Below are positions 48,512 to 58,851 of a stretch of DNA of 64,000 nt, one piece after another (position 1 is the first letter of the stretch; each line of letters opens with the position of its first letter). A model generated the notes under the pieces. It searched no databases. It was not told the DNA's origin and saw only the letters and a list, made by a program, of their open reading frames with translations. A program made the translations under genes and the position numbers. This DNA is from Flavobacteriales bacterium. GTDB lineage: Bacteria; Bacteroidota; Bacteroidia; Flavobacteriales_D; Crocinitomicaceae. Location of the stretch: assembly GCA_947497485.1 (NCBI GenBank), contig CANMHB010000004.1, forward strand, positions 1-64,000. Direction: 5' to 3'.

Positions 48512-51475
48512 ATGAATAAAAAAATATATCTTATTGGTTCTGTTGTAGTTGCAGGTTTCTTGGCTTTAGGAGCATTGAAATTTATCACTTTTGAAGAGGT
48601 TAGTGGAATCTATTCAAAGAAGCAATTAAGTTCACTCGAAAGCCAAACAGCTGATGAGGCTATGGTTTGGTTAAAGGCGAGATTTGTCGATCAACAAACT
48701 GGTCAGCCGATTTCTAATGAAAAATTAGTCCAAATAAATAATCAGATTTCTAAAATGAAGATTTCCAAAGCGATTTCTTTCGAACCTCAAGGACCTGATA
48801 ATATTGGAGGTAGAACCCGAGCTATTCAAGTTGATAGAACTAATAACAATCGTTTGTGGGCTGGAGGTGTTTCAGGAGGAATTTTTGTTTCAAACAATCG
48901 TGGGAATTTTTGGGAAAGATTAGATTCATACATTAACGCTGGAGCAAGTCCATATGTCGCAAGTATGACCCAAACAATTGATGGTGTTCTTTATGTTGCA
49001 ACAGGGTCGAATGAAGAGGTTTGGGGTGGAAATGGTGTTTGGTACACAACTGATTTCGGTCAGACTTGGGAAAAAATTCCAGGAACTTCCAATTGTACTG
49101 AGGTAGAATCTTCAAATGCAGACAATTATGTTTGGCTTGCTACGGCTCAAGGTTTAAAAAAATGGAAGTTAGGTGATGCTTCATTGACTTCAACTTCGGT
49201 GTCTTCAGGGGCTTGTCAGGCATTGAAAGTTTCAAAAGATGGCCAGGTAATTGTAGCTGCTTTTGGATCCAATAAAACATATTTATCTAGTGACGCAGGT
49301 TCAACATTTTCTGATCAGTCAGGTAGCATCACTATAAATAAAGTTCCTCAGGGTGCAGGAAGAATTGAATATGCGATTTCATCTACAAAAACAAACGGTA
49401 ATTACACAATTTATGCGGTAAGAACTAGTGGCAACCTTTTAGGAATGCACATTACGAAAGATAATGGTCAAACATGGAAGCAATTTGTTGGAGCTTCAGG
49501 TCCACCAAGTGAATTTGATATTTATCGTGATCAGGGTACTTATAATTCAACAGTAACTGTAAGAAGCGATGATCCAACAGAAATACTAATTGGTGGAATA
49601 GACATATGGAAATGGAAACAAACAGTTGATGATCCATTGAATGGTCCTTCAGGTGGTTTTGAGAAAGTTAGTCAATGGTTTGTTGATCCAAGTTCAACAA
49701 TCTATGTTCATGCCGACAATCATGAAATGAAATGGGACGCTTTAAATAGATTGTATGTAGGAAATGATGGTGGTATTGGTGTTACTGACAATGCTGGGTT
49801 AAATTGGTATCCTTCAAATAGAGGCTACAATGTTACTCAGTTTTATGGAATTGCTTTCGATCGTGAAGGTGCGGTAATGGGAGGTACTCAGGATAACGGA
49901 ACACTTTATAATGATCATACTTTATCAACTTTTCAGGAATTTAGAGAGGTAAATGGAGGTGATGGTTTTGAATGTGAAATCTCACATTTTAATCCAAAGG
50001 TGATGTTTTCTTCTGTTTACTATAACTCAATTTCGAGATCAGGTGACAGAGGTGTAACATGGTCAAGTTTTACACCTGATTTACCAAATTCCTATCCTGT
50101 TCCTGGAACCGAAGGAACGGCATTTCACCCATTTCATACTGAATTTATTTTAGCAGAACATTTTGACTTGAATTCCAAAGATTCAGTTACTTATGTCGCT
50201 ACAAAGAATTATGATGCAGGTGATTTGATTCGAATTCCAAGTCTTTCTTCAGGTGATTCTATGAATTACGTAACTCCAACAAATTTGTATTTTGACGATA
50301 CATTGTATTTTGATCCAACATTGACAGTTGGGAATGAGAACTATGGTAAGAATTTAGCTACTGGTGAAGTAATTTCAATGGGTAGCGATACAGTTTTATA
50401 CAATGTTGCTTGGGACACTTTACGCATACAGGATCCTTTTCAATCATGGTTCTTAGTTTATGTAGGTGCAAATGGAGGAGAATTGTGGGGAACTCGCAAT
50501 GCACTGAGACTCTCAGCTGCTAATGCTCAATGGGTATGTGTGGCTAGAGGTTTTGGAGGTCCGGGTTTTGGAGGTAGTAATTTCAATAGTAATATTGATA
50601 TTGAATTTTCAAGAGATCTAGAACAATTATACATTGCAACTGGATCAGGAGTAACGCGTGTGTCTGGTCTTGGATCTCTTTACTCATCAGATCCGGATTT
50701 CACAACAAAAGCTGGTTTCGGAACAGGTACATCTACAGCGACTCCAACCGCAACCTCTCAAACTAAAATCACGTCTGCATCCTATGAAGGTATTGCAGTA
50801 AATCCGAACAACTCGAACGACTTATTATTATTGGCAGGATTTAATGGAACAAACCGAAGAACTACAAATGCATCAACGGCAACGAATACCAATTTGAACG
50901 CAGTTGCACTTGGTTCAATTACCAGTCCAGGTGTAGCTTGTTATGATGGTATAATTGATCGTTTGAATGAAGATGTTTTGGTAGTTGGTACATCAAGTGG
51001 CGTATTTGTCTCTGAAAATGGAGGTGCATCTTGGGAAAATGCTTCAGCTGGGTTTGAAGGTACACCTGTATTTGAAGTTCGTCAGCAATGGAGATTATTT
51101 GATGAGGGAGGATATAGATCTGGAGAAATCTACATTGGAACTTATGGGCGTGGAATTTGGAGTTCTGCTGCTTATTTAGGTATTGGTAATAATGGAACTA
51201 ATAATGCTGCGGCCAACTTTAAAACGAAGTTAAAGGCGTATCCAAATCCTACGAATGAAAGTACAACTTTAAGTTTTCAGCTAGCGAAGTCTGGTGATGT
51301 TGAATTAGCGGTATACTCTATTACAGGAAGACTAGTTAAATCTTTAACGAAAAATAATCTTTCATCTGGAGAGAATACAATTCATATCGATTGTGATGAT
51401 ATTCCAAATGGTACTTACATTGTTAAGTTCGTTAGTGGAAAGCAAGTTGAGTCTGTTAAATTCATCAAAATGTAA
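48512..51475 (+). CDS. Secreted VPS10/sialidase-like beta-propeller protein with T9SS type A sorting domain
   Basis: Repeated GVFVSENGGASWENASAG-type propeller motifs; C-terminus AYPNPTNESTTLSFQLAKSGDVELAVYSITGRLVKSL...NGTYIVKFVSGKQVESVKFIKM. Start refined from 48476. Confidence 0.9.
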   Translation: MNKKIYLIGSVVVAGFLALGALKFITFEEVSGIYSKKQLSSLESQTADEAMVWLKARFVDQQTGQPISNEKLVQINNQISKMKISKAISFEPQGPDNIGGRTRAIQVDRTNNNRLWAGGVSGGIFVSNNRGNFWERLDSYINAGASPYVASMTQTIDGVLYVATGSNEEVWGGNGVWYTTDFGQTWEKIPGTSNCTEVESSNADNYVWLATAQGLKKWKLGDASLTSTSVSSGACQALKVSKDGQVIVAAFGSNKTYLSSDAGSTFSDQSGSITINKVPQGAGRIEYAISSTKTNGNYTIYAVRTSGNLLGMHITKDNGQTWKQFVGASGPPSEFDIYRDQGTYNSTVTVRSDDPTEILIGGIDIWKWKQTVDDPLNGPSGGFEKVSQWFVDPSSTIYVHADNHEMKWDALNRLYVGNDGGIGVTDNAGLNWYPSNRGYNVTQFYGIAFDREGAVMGGTQDNGTLYNDHTLSTFQEFREVNGGDGFECEISHFNPKVMFSSVYYNSISRSGDRGVTWSSFTPDLPNSYPVPGTEGTAFHPFHTEFILAEHFDLNSKDSVTYVATKNYDAGDLIRIPSLSSGDSMNYVTPTNLYFDDTLYFDPTLTVGNENYGKNLATGEVISMGSDTVLYNVAWDTLRIQDPFQSWFLVYVGANGGELWGTRNALRLSAANAQWVCVARGFGGPGFGGSNFNSNIDIEFSRDLEQLYIATGSGVTRVSGLGSLYSSDPDFTTKAGFGTGTSTATPTATSQTKITSASYEGIAVNPNNSNDLLLLAGFNGTNRRTTNASTATNTNLNAVALGSITSPGVACYDGIIDRLNEDVLVVGTSSGVFVSENGGASWENASAGFEGTPVFEVRQQWRLFDEGGYRSGEIYIGTYGRGIWSSAAYLGIGNNGTNNAAANFKTKLKAYPNPTNESTTLSFQLAKSGDVELAVYSITGRLVKSLTKNNLSSGENTIHIDCDDIPNGTYIVKFVSGKQVESVKFIKM

Positions 51476-51490
51476 TTTCTAAAATAACAG

Positions 51491-51524
51491 AAAAAAGGTG
51501 GTCAAATTTGACCACCTTTTTTTT
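51491..51524. terminator. Bidirectional hairpin terminator between T9SS gene and frr
   Basis: AAAAAAGGTGGTCAAATTTGACCACCTTTTTTTT: perfect palindrome with A/T tracts. Confidence 0.9.
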
Positions 51525-51550
51525 GAATCTTTCAAATAAAATTAGAAAAA

Positions 51551-52114
51551 CTAAACCGTCATAATATCTTTTTCTTTCAATTCAACTAGATCGTCGATTT
51601 TTTTAATGAAAGAATTTGTTATTTTTTGAATTTCCTCCTCTGAATCTTTCTCCATGTCCTCTGATAAACCTTCTTTTTTTAGGTCTTTTATCATATCTAA
51701 TGCATCTTTACGATGATTTCGTACACCTACTTTCGCATTTTCAGCTTCTGCCTTCGCTCGTTTAACTAAATCTCTTCTTCTTTCCTCAGTTAAAGGTGGA
51801 ACAGCAATTAGTAACTGCTCACCATTGTTCTGCGGGTTAAGTCCAAGATTGGCATTCATTATACCTTTTGCAATATCATTTAATAAATTTTTTTCCCAAG
51901 GCTGAACTACAATTGTACGAGCATCCATTGTATTTACATTTGCGACTTGTTGAATGGGTGTCATAGAGCCATAATACTCAACCATTACCCCTTGAAGCAT
52001 AGAAGGAGAGGCTTTTCCAGCTCTAATTTTTACAAGTTCGCTTTCTAAGTGATTTAAGGATTTGTTGTTTGAGCTTCTAAACTCGTCATAAATTAATTCA
52101 AGTTCCTCGATCAT
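51551..52114 (-). CDS. frr: Ribosome recycling factor
   Basis: SLNHLESELVKIRAGKASPSMLQGVMVEYYGSMTPIQQVANV, GVRNHRKDALDMIKDLKKEG. Confidence 0.97.
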   Translation of the reverse strand: MIEELELIYDEFRSSNNKSLNHLESELVKIRAGKASPSMLQGVMVEYYGSMTPIQQVANVNTMDARTIVVQPWEKNLLNDIAKGIMNANLGLNPQNNGEQLLIAVPPLTEERRRDLVKRAKAEAENAKVGVRNHRKDALDMIKDLKKEGLSEDMEKDSEEEIQKITNSFIKKIDDLVELKEKDIMTV

Positions 52115-52125
52115 AATATTAATAA

Positions 52126-52833
52126 TTAATTGCTAACAATAGTCCCTACGTTTTCGCCCTGTATAATTTTATTTAAATTCCCGGGGGTATCCATATCGAA
52201 AACGATTATTGGTAAATTATTTTCTTTACAAAGAGTAAATGCAGTTAAGTCCATTACGTTTAATCCTTTCGAATAAACTTCATCAAATGAAATAGTATCG
52301 TATTTACTTGCGCTTTTATCTTTTTCAGGATCTGCGGTATAAATTCCATCAACACGTGTGCCTTTTAAAATTACATCTGCATTTATTTCGATAGCTCGTA
52401 AAGAGGCTGCTGAGTCTGTAGTGAAAAAAGGATTTCCTGTACCGGCTCCGAAAATAACTACTCGTCCCTTTTCTAGGTGCCTAACAGCGCGACGTCGAAC
52501 AAACGGTTCTGCAATTTCCTTCATTTCAATAGCAGACTGCAGTCTAGTATGAACACCAGCAGATTCCAAAGCGGCCTGAAGGGCCATTGAGTTAATCATT
52601 GTTGCGAGCATTCCCATATAATCCCCGTGCGTGCGGTCCATACCACCTTCTTCAGCTTGTACACCACGAAAAATATTTCCACCGCCGATTACAATTGCAA
52701 TTTCGATTCCCATTTTATGTATTTCCTTGATTTGTTGGGCGTAGGAATTGATTCGTCTATTGTCAATTCCAAATTGCTTTTCACCCATCAAGGATTCCCC
52801 ACTAAGTTTTAATAATATTCGTTTATATTTCAT
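52126..52833 (-). CDS. pyrH: UMP kinase
   Basis: [74 protein letters not shown]. Confidence 0.97.
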   Translation of the reverse strand: MKYKRILLKLSGESLMGEKQFGIDNRRINSYAQQIKEIHKMGIEIAIVIGGGNIFRGVQAEEGGMDRTHGDYMGMLATMINSMALQAALESAGVHTRLQSAIEMKEIAEPFVRRRAVRHLEKGRVVIFGAGTGNPFFTTDSAASLRAIEINADVILKGTRVDGIYTADPEKDKSASKYDTISFDEVYSKGLNVMDLTAFTLCKENNLPIIVFDMDTPGNLNKIIQGENVGTIVSN

Positions 52834-52884
52834 CGCTTGAACAAAGATAGAAATCGTTTGAATTTAATTTATTTATCGAGCAAA

Positions 52885-52913
52885 AAAAAAGCTATCAATT
52901 TGATAGCTTTTTT
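52885..52913 (-). terminator. Rho-independent terminator downstream of tsf
   Basis: AAAAAAGCTATCAATTTGATAGCTTTTTT. Confidence 0.85.
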
Positions 52914-52921
52914 AAAAGTAT

Positions 52922-53752
52922 TTAACTTAAAGAGAATCGTTTAAAGTCAAGGACTGTTAAACCATTTTCTGTCGAATTAAGGAATTGTTCTACGGTTAAC
53001 TTGTTGTCTCGAACGAATTGTTGACTTAATAAGGTGTTTTCTTGAAAGAATTTATTCAATCTTCCCATGGCAATTTTTTCAGCCATTTCAGCTGGTTTTC
53101 CTTCTTGAATAGCTAGTTCTTTACCAATTTCAATTTCTCTTTCAATCGTTCTAGCATCAACTCCGTCTTTATTGATAGCTATTGGATTCATAGCAGCAAC
53201 CTGCATAGCTACTTGCTTACCAGCGTCTTCAACTACATCTGAACCGCTATTTAATCCAACTAACGTCGCAAGTTGATTTCCTGGGTGATTATATGCAACA
53301 ACTTTATCTGCTTTAACTACTGCGTAATTAGATAAGTCCAATTTCTCTCCAATAACTCCAACTTGCTCAATGATTTTCTCATCAACACTTAATTTAGCGT
53401 CATAAGGTAGCGCTTTCAACTCCTCTACTGAAGAAGGCAATTTATCTAAAGCAAGGTCAACAATTGATTGAACTAGATTTTTATAACCATCATTTTTTGC
53501 TACGAAGTCTGTTTCACAATTCAAAGTTACAATAACTCCAGCCTTACCATCTGCAGTCGCTTGAGAAATAATTAAACCTTCTCGTGCTTCGTTGTCTCCT
53601 CTTTTTGCAGCGATTTTTTGACCTTTTTTACGAAGTATATCTACTGCTGCTTCGAAGTCGCCATTTGCTTCAACTAAAGCATTTTTACAATCCATCATAC
53701 CTGCGCCAGTTTGTTGGCGAAGTTTGTTTACATCTGAAGCTGTAATAGCCAT
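52922..53752 (-). CDS. tsf: Translation elongation factor Ts
   Basis: VNKLRQQTGAGMMDCKNALVEANGDFEAAVDILRKKG; VTLNCETDFVAKND. Confidence 0.97.
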   Translation of the reverse strand: MAITASDVNKLRQQTGAGMMDCKNALVEANGDFEAAVDILRKKGQKIAAKRGDNEAREGLIISQATADGKAGVIVTLNCETDFVAKNDGYKNLVQSIVDLALDKLPSSVEELKALPYDAKLSVDEKIIEQVGVIGEKLDLSNYAVVKADKVVAYNHPGNQLATLVGLNSGSDVVEDAGKQVAMQVAAMNPIAINKDGVDARTIEREIEIGKELAIQEGKPAEMAEKIAMGRLNKFFQENTLLSQQFVRDNKLTVEQFLNSTENGLTVLDFKRFSLS

Positions 53753-53780
53753 GATAATAATTATTTAACGTGATTAATTT

Positions 53781-54557
53781 TTATTCTGCTGAGTTTTCTT
53801 CTGTTTCGGAAGAAGCAACTTCTGTTGTTTCTTTTTCTGAAACTTCTTCTTTATCTCCTCCTTTTAGATTTTTACGATCTTCCAATCCTTCACGAATAGC
53901 GTCACAAATTGCATCAAGAACCAAAGCAATTGATTTAGTTGCGTCATCGTTAGCTGGAATAGGGAAATCTACTAATTTAGGGTTAGAGTTTGTATCAACC
54001 ATTGCAAAAGTTGGGATATTCAATCTTCTTGCTTCTGCCAATGCGATATGTTCCTTTAAAATATCAACAATAAATATAGCCGCTGGCTGACGTGTCATAT
54101 CGGCAATTGAACCAAATGTTTTCTCTAATTTTTCACGTTGCCGAGTCTTGAATAATTTTTCACGTTTGTTCAACGTATCCCAAGAACCGTCTGATTTCAT
54201 TTTGTCAATTAATGACATTTTACGAATCGATTTACGTGTAGTTTGGAAATTTGTAAGCATACCACCTGACCATCTTTCAGTTACGAATGGCATATTTACT
54301 TTGGAAACGCGCTCAGAAACAATTTCCTTCGCTTGTTTTTTTGTTGCTACGAATAGAACTTTTTTACCTGATTTTGCAATTTGTTTCATTGCTGCACAAG
54401 CTTGATCTAATCGAACAATAGTTTTGTTCAAATCGATGATGTGAATTCCTTTTTTCTCCTCAAAAATGTAAGGAGCCATTGCTGGATTCCACTTTCTTTT
54501 TAAGTGTCCGAAATGAACACCTGCTTCTAGTAATGTTTCGAAGTTTAATTTAGACAT
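53781..54557 (-). CDS. rpsB: 30S ribosomal protein S2
   Basis: LLEAGVHFGHLKRKWNPAMAPYIFEEKKGIHIIDLNKT; RWSGGMLTNFQT; acidic C-terminal tail. Confidence 0.97.
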   Translation of the reverse strand: MSKLNFETLLEAGVHFGHLKRKWNPAMAPYIFEEKKGIHIIDLNKTIVRLDQACAAMKQIAKSGKKVLFVATKKQAKEIVSERVSKVNMPFVTERWSGGMLTNFQTTRKSIRKMSLIDKMKSDGSWDTLNKREKLFKTRQREKLEKTFGSIADMTRQPAAIFIVDILKEHIALAEARRLNIPTFAMVDTNSNPKLVDFPIPANDDATKSIALVLDAICDAIREGLEDRKNLKGGDKEEVSEKETTEVASSETEENSAE

Positions 54558-54656
54558 TTTATTTTTTGTTTACGTTCCTAAATAATTTAAGCAACAAAGG
54601 AGAGGATCAATGTGATCGAGGTTCTCCAAGGTTTGGATGCTAAACAGCCAGCTCGA

Positions 54657-55043
54657 TTAACGTTTCGAGAACTGGAATTTCTTGCGTGCTTTCGGTTGAC
54701 CTGGCTTTTTACGTTCTACCATTCTAGGATCACGTGTCATTAAACCATCGGTTCGAAGCACTGATTTATAATCAGCTGATACTTCAACTAATGCTCTTGA
54801 TATTCCTAGACGAATAGCTTCTGCCTGACCATTAATTCCGCCTCCAGCAACGTTTACCTTGATATCGTATTGACCAACAGTTTCTGTTAAAACAAAAGGT
54901 TGATTTACTTTTGCTTGCAATACATCAATTGGAAACATTTCATTTAAAGATTTCTTATTAATTGAAATATTACCTTTTCCTTTGGTTAAGTAAACACGGG
55001 CTACCGCAGTTTTTCTTCTTCCTAAAGCATTAATTACTTCCAT
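54657..55043 (-). CDS. rpsI: 30S ribosomal protein S9
   Basis: ALGRRKTAVARVYLTKGKG...GGINGQAEAIRLGISRAL...DPRMVERKKPGQPKARKKFQFSKR. Confidence 0.98.
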   Translation of the reverse strand: MEVINALGRRKTAVARVYLTKGKGNISINKKSLNEMFPIDVLQAKVNQPFVLTETVGQYDIKVNVAGGGINGQAEAIRLGISRALVEVSADYKSVLRTDGLMTRDPRMVERKKPGQPKARKKFQFSKR

Positions 55044-55048
55044 ATTTT

Positions 55049-55504
55049 TTATTTCAGAGTATCAAGATTTAATAATGTTGGTTGTTGAGCTTCATGGTTA
55101 TGCTCGCTACCTCTATAAACTTTTAGATTTCGGTATAATTGTCTTCCCAATGTATTTTTAGGAAGCATACCCTTAACAGCTTTTTCAATTAAACGCTCAG
55201 GATGTTTAGCTAACATATCCTTTGCAGCTGTAAATCGTTGACCACCTGGATAACCTGAGAAACGAACGTATTCTTTGTCTTCAAGTTTTGTTCCTGAAAA
55301 AGCAACTTTTTCTGCGTTCAAAACAATTACATTGTCACCACAATCAGCGTGAGGAGTATAACAAGTCTTGTATTTGCCTCGAATAATTTTCGCAACTTTA
55401 CTTGCTAATCTACCAACGGTTTGACCTTCTGCATCTACGATAAACCACTTTTTATCAGCGGTTTCAGTGTTTCCAGATATAGTTTTGTAACTAAGTGTAT
55501 TCAC
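55049..55504 (-). CDS. rplM: 50S ribosomal protein L13
   Basis: WFIVDAEGQTVGRLASKVAKIIRGKYKTCYTPHADCGDNVIVLNAEKV; VKGMLPKNTLGRQLYRNLKVYRGSEHNHEAQ. GTG start. Confidence 0.98.
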   Translation of the reverse strand: MNTLSYKTISGNTETADKKWFIVDAEGQTVGRLASKVAKIIRGKYKTCYTPHADCGDNVIVLNAEKVAFSGTKLEDKEYVRFSGYPGGQRFTAAKDMLAKHPERLIEKAVKGMLPKNTLGRQLYRNLKVYRGSEHNHEAQQPTLLNLDTLK

Positions 55505-55609
55505 GATTTCTCTGTATTAAAAAAACTTATTTACCTAAAATTAGGGGTGCAAAGATACAACTATTGTTTTTAATAACAAGAAAAATAAAGAAAAAATTAA
55601 GACAAATAT

Positions 55610-56383
55610 TTATTTCTTTTTAAACGAATTGATAGCGTTGACTGTAAATTCGCTCAAAACTAATTTTCCACTCATTCCTGCTCGTTCAGCTAGAAGCGTA
55701 TCCCAGTGTTCTGTTCCTTGCCAAAAAATGCTTTTCAACATTGCCATAGCTTCTGGGTTTGATTTGGATAATTGAATAGCTAGACGATTTATTTCTTTGT
55801 CTAGGGAATGAGTGTCGTCGAATAGCTCAACGTATAGACCTTTTCGTTTTGCCCAATCAGCCGAACGCCATTCAGTTGCATTTATAGCTAGTTCACTCAT
55901 TGCCGCTAAACCAATTTTTCGCTCAACGGCCGGTCCAACAACAAAAGGTCCAATTCCCACAGCTAATTCCGACAGTTTAACATCGGCATTTGATGTGGCC
56001 AAACAATAGTCAACTGCAGAGGCAATTCCAACACCTCCACCAACTGCTCTTCCATGAATACGACCAATGATGAATTTCGGACATTTTCTACATGCATTTA
56101 TAACTTTCGCAAAACCTGAGAAAAATTTATGTCCAGTTTCTAAATCTTTGATTGAGATTAATTCATCAAAACTTGCACCTGCACAAAACGCTTTTTCACC
56201 TGTAGATTGCAGAATAATAACTTTCGCCGTTTCATCTTTACCTACTTTTTCAATGGTGTCTGCTAGTTTTTGTAAAATTTTACCTGGTAGTGAATTACTT
56301 AGTGGATGACCAAAAGTGATTGTAGCAATTCCATTTTCAGCAATCGCATAATCCACAAAACCTTGTTCCGTTGCGTCTGTCAT
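55610..56383 (-). CDS. Enoyl-CoA hydratase/isomerase family protein
   Basis: GEKAFCAGASFDEL, IGRIHGRAVGGGVGIASAVDYCLATSNADVKLSELAVGI. Confidence 0.92.
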   Translation of the reverse strand: MTDATEQGFVDYAIAENGIATITFGHPLSNSLPGKILQKLADTIEKVGKDETAKVIILQSTGEKAFCAGASFDELISIKDLETGHKFFSGFAKVINACRKCPKFIIGRIHGRAVGGGVGIASAVDYCLATSNADVKLSELAVGIGPFVVGPAVERKIGLAAMSELAINATEWRSADWAKRKGLYVELFDDTHSLDKEINRLAIQLSKSNPEAMAMLKSIFWQGTEHWDTLLAERAGMSGKLVLSEFTVNAINSFKKK

Positions 56384-56391
56384 AGGAGATA

Positions 56392-57348
56392 TTATTTAAG
56401 TGTAAAGTTATCCGTTCCAATTAAAGCGCCGTCGCAATAAACTTTAACCTTATAATTTCCTTTTGAAGCTGTTTCACTTTTTAGATCGTAATATATAGTA
56501 ACATCTACAGCCTGATTTGAATAATCAATTTCTTTTTTGTCTGAAAAGGCTACAGATCCGTTATCAGAATTGAATTTATTATTTGGACTCGATTGATATG
56601 TTTCTCCGTTTGGACCAATAATTTGTAGGTAAACCGTTTTTCTTCCAGCAGATGTTAATGAGTTTTCGGAAATTGTAAAACTACTTCTGAACTGAATTGC
56701 ATTTTTCGCTTTCTCGGTTGGTTCTGTGGTTTTATTTAATTTCATGCGGAGGGCTTCAGATTTAAAGCTATATGCTTGAAGTCGGCTTCCTACTTTGATT
56801 TTCTCACCTTTTTCTTCAGATTCTTTTTTGTACTGATCACGTTCGTTGGTTGTTTCTGTAAGTTTAGTTGAAGTTTGATCCAAATCAGAAGTGAGTTTAA
56901 TGTTGAGTGTATTTAATGAATCTATTTGGCGAACATAACTTCGCATGATTCCACGAAGCGTCTCGTTTTCTTTCCTAAGTTTATATAATTCAGATGCTGA
57001 TAAGCGTTTGTTGGCGTTCAATTTATCGAGTAAAGATTGAATTTGGGCTTTTTGCATATTTAAACTATCTGCCTTCGACTGATCTTTCTCAATCAACTTA
57101 TCGTAGGTCGCTAACATATTTTTGAAATCTTTTTTGAGGTCATTTGACATATTTCCGACATATCCCTGCATCATTTCATTCATGCCTTGCATATCGGCTT
57201 TCAATTGAATATTTTCATTGTTACAGTTGTTAAATGCTTTTCTTTTCACACTATATAGATAGGCGAAAACAGCAAGACAAGCCAGCAGCAATAAAATTAT
57301 TATCAAATATATACCGTTAGAACTTCTTTCATTTTGTGGATTATTCAT
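56392..57348 (-). CDS. Membrane-anchored coiled-coil protein of unknown function
   Basis: N-terminal TM (IYLIIILLLLACLAVFAYLYSV), long heptad-rich central region, C-terminal beta-rich domain. Confidence 0.75.
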   Translation of the reverse strand: MNNPQNERSSNGIYLIIILLLLACLAVFAYLYSVKRKAFNNCNNENIQLKADMQGMNEMMQGYVGNMSNDLKKDFKNMLATYDKLIEKDQSKADSLNMQKAQIQSLLDKLNANKRLSASELYKLRKENETLRGIMRSYVRQIDSLNTLNIKLTSDLDQTSTKLTETTNERDQYKKESEEKGEKIKVGSRLQAYSFKSEALRMKLNKTTEPTEKAKNAIQFRSSFTISENSLTSAGRKTVYLQIIGPNGETYQSSPNNKFNSDNGSVAFSDKKEIDYSNQAVDVTIYYDLKSETASKGNYKVKVYCDGALIGTDNFTLK

Positions 57349-57400
57349 GACATCAAATTTTATTCAAAGTTATTAAAATGTTATTCCTCTTGAGCTATAA

Positions 57401-58849
57401 TTAACCAAAAATATTTTGATAAGTTACAGATTTCAGAAATCGAAACAAACTATCTGTTCCGACAGCTGAAAATCGCGAATCAGAAGAGGCAGGATATGGA
57501 CCGCTGTGATTCATTGCTTTAGAAACTATTACACCTGTAGGAACGCCATTAAAAATAATTCTTCCGGCTTTTTCGCTGGCTAATTGTACTAAATTTTGGT
57601 TGTTTTCAATTTCACTTTTGGAACCTAAAAAGGTAAATGTTAATTGGCCGTGAATTGAATTGATATAATTTGAAATTTCGGTTAAATCGTTATATGTCGC
57701 AATTATCGAAAAAGGACCGAAAACTTCTTCATTCAGCTCTTGGCAGGAAATTAATTTAAAAATAGTTGTTTTAAGAATTGCTTGTCTTCCTTGCATTTGG
57801 TCTAATTGTCCTGATTTTTCAAGCAACAAGCCTTTACTTTTTTCTTTTCGTCGGATTTTTAAAAATTCGAAATTTTTTAAAATACTTGGATGTAACATCC
57901 AGTAAGATTCATGATTTCGTATTTTATGGGTTAATAAATCACAAAATTTTTCCCCATCCGAATTATTAGGGACTAATATCACCCCTGGTTTTGTACAAAA
58001 CTGACCTGCATCCTTACAAATCGACTGGGCTAAATTTGAAGTCCATTCATCTATATTTTTTTGAATGTCGCTTTTAAAAATAACTGCTGGGTTGGTACTA
58101 CCCATTTCTGCAAAAACAGGAATCGGATTCGGTCTTGAGTGAGCTAAATCCATTAATGCTCTTCCTCCACGAATGCTTCCGGTAAAACCAACAGCTTTAA
58201 TTCGATTATCTTGAACGAGTTTCGTGGCAACTTGGTGCGAATCATCAATGAGATGAGAAAATACACCTTTTGGAAAGTTAAATTTTTCGATTGCTTTTAG
58301 AATACATTGTGCAACTCGACTGCTTGTTCCTACATGCATTGGGTGAGCCTTTACAATGACAGGGCATCCTGCCGCGAGTGCTGATACGGTATCTCCTCCG
58401 ATCGTTGAATATGCTAAAGGGAAATTACTTGAACCAAGAACTAATACCGGACCGATTCCAATCCATTTTTTTATTAGACTTGGTGTATTTAAGGTTGAAA
58501 CTTCTTTTTGAGTTGAACTAATTTCCTGGAAATCATTAATCAAGAAATCAGCAAAAAGTTGGATTTGATTAATAGTTCGCTCAAATTCTTGAGCAAAACG
58601 GCTTTCCGACAAGCCACTTTCTGAATGATAAATCCCCCAAATGGAATCTTTTTCTAAAAGAAGATTTGATTTAATTTCTACAAGGAATTCGGCTCTCTTT
58701 TGTTTGTGAAGATTTGAAAAAATCAATGATACTTCTTGAGCATTTTCAAGAGCGTATTCAATTTCTTGCTCATTTGAGCAAAAGAAAGTTTTATCGTTAA
58801 ATTTATTTTTTATGGGATTAAACGACTGAAATCCAGGCGTTGATTTCAT
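57401..58849 (-). CDS. NADP-dependent aldehyde dehydrogenase (2,5-dioxovalerate/ketoglutarate-semialdehyde dehydrogenase-like)
   Basis: GPVLVLGSSNFPLAYSTIGGDTVSALAAGCPVIVKAHPMH, VGFTGSIRGGRALMDLA, FAEMGSTNPAVIF, KDAGQFCTKPGVILV (active Cys), NEEVFGPFSII. Confidence 0.9.
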   Translation of the reverse strand: MKSTPGFQSFNPIKNKFNDKTFFCSNEQEIEYALENAQEVSLIFSNLHKQKRAEFLVEIKSNLLLEKDSIWGIYHSESGLSESRFAQEFERTINQIQLFADFLINDFQEISSTQKEVSTLNTPSLIKKWIGIGPVLVLGSSNFPLAYSTIGGDTVSALAAGCPVIVKAHPMHVGTSSRVAQCILKAIEKFNFPKGVFSHLIDDSHQVATKLVQDNRIKAVGFTGSIRGGRALMDLAHSRPNPIPVFAEMGSTNPAVIFKSDIQKNIDEWTSNLAQSICKDAGQFCTKPGVILVPNNSDGEKFCDLLTHKIRNHESYWMLHPSILKNFEFLKIRRKEKSKGLLLEKSGQLDQMQGRQAILKTTIFKLISCQELNEEVFGPFSIIATYNDLTEISNYINSIHGQLTFTFLGSKSEIENNQNLVQLASEKAGRIIFNGVPTGVIVSKAMNHSGPYPASSDSRFSAVGTDSLFRFLKSVTYQNIFG

Positions 58850-58851
58850 TT

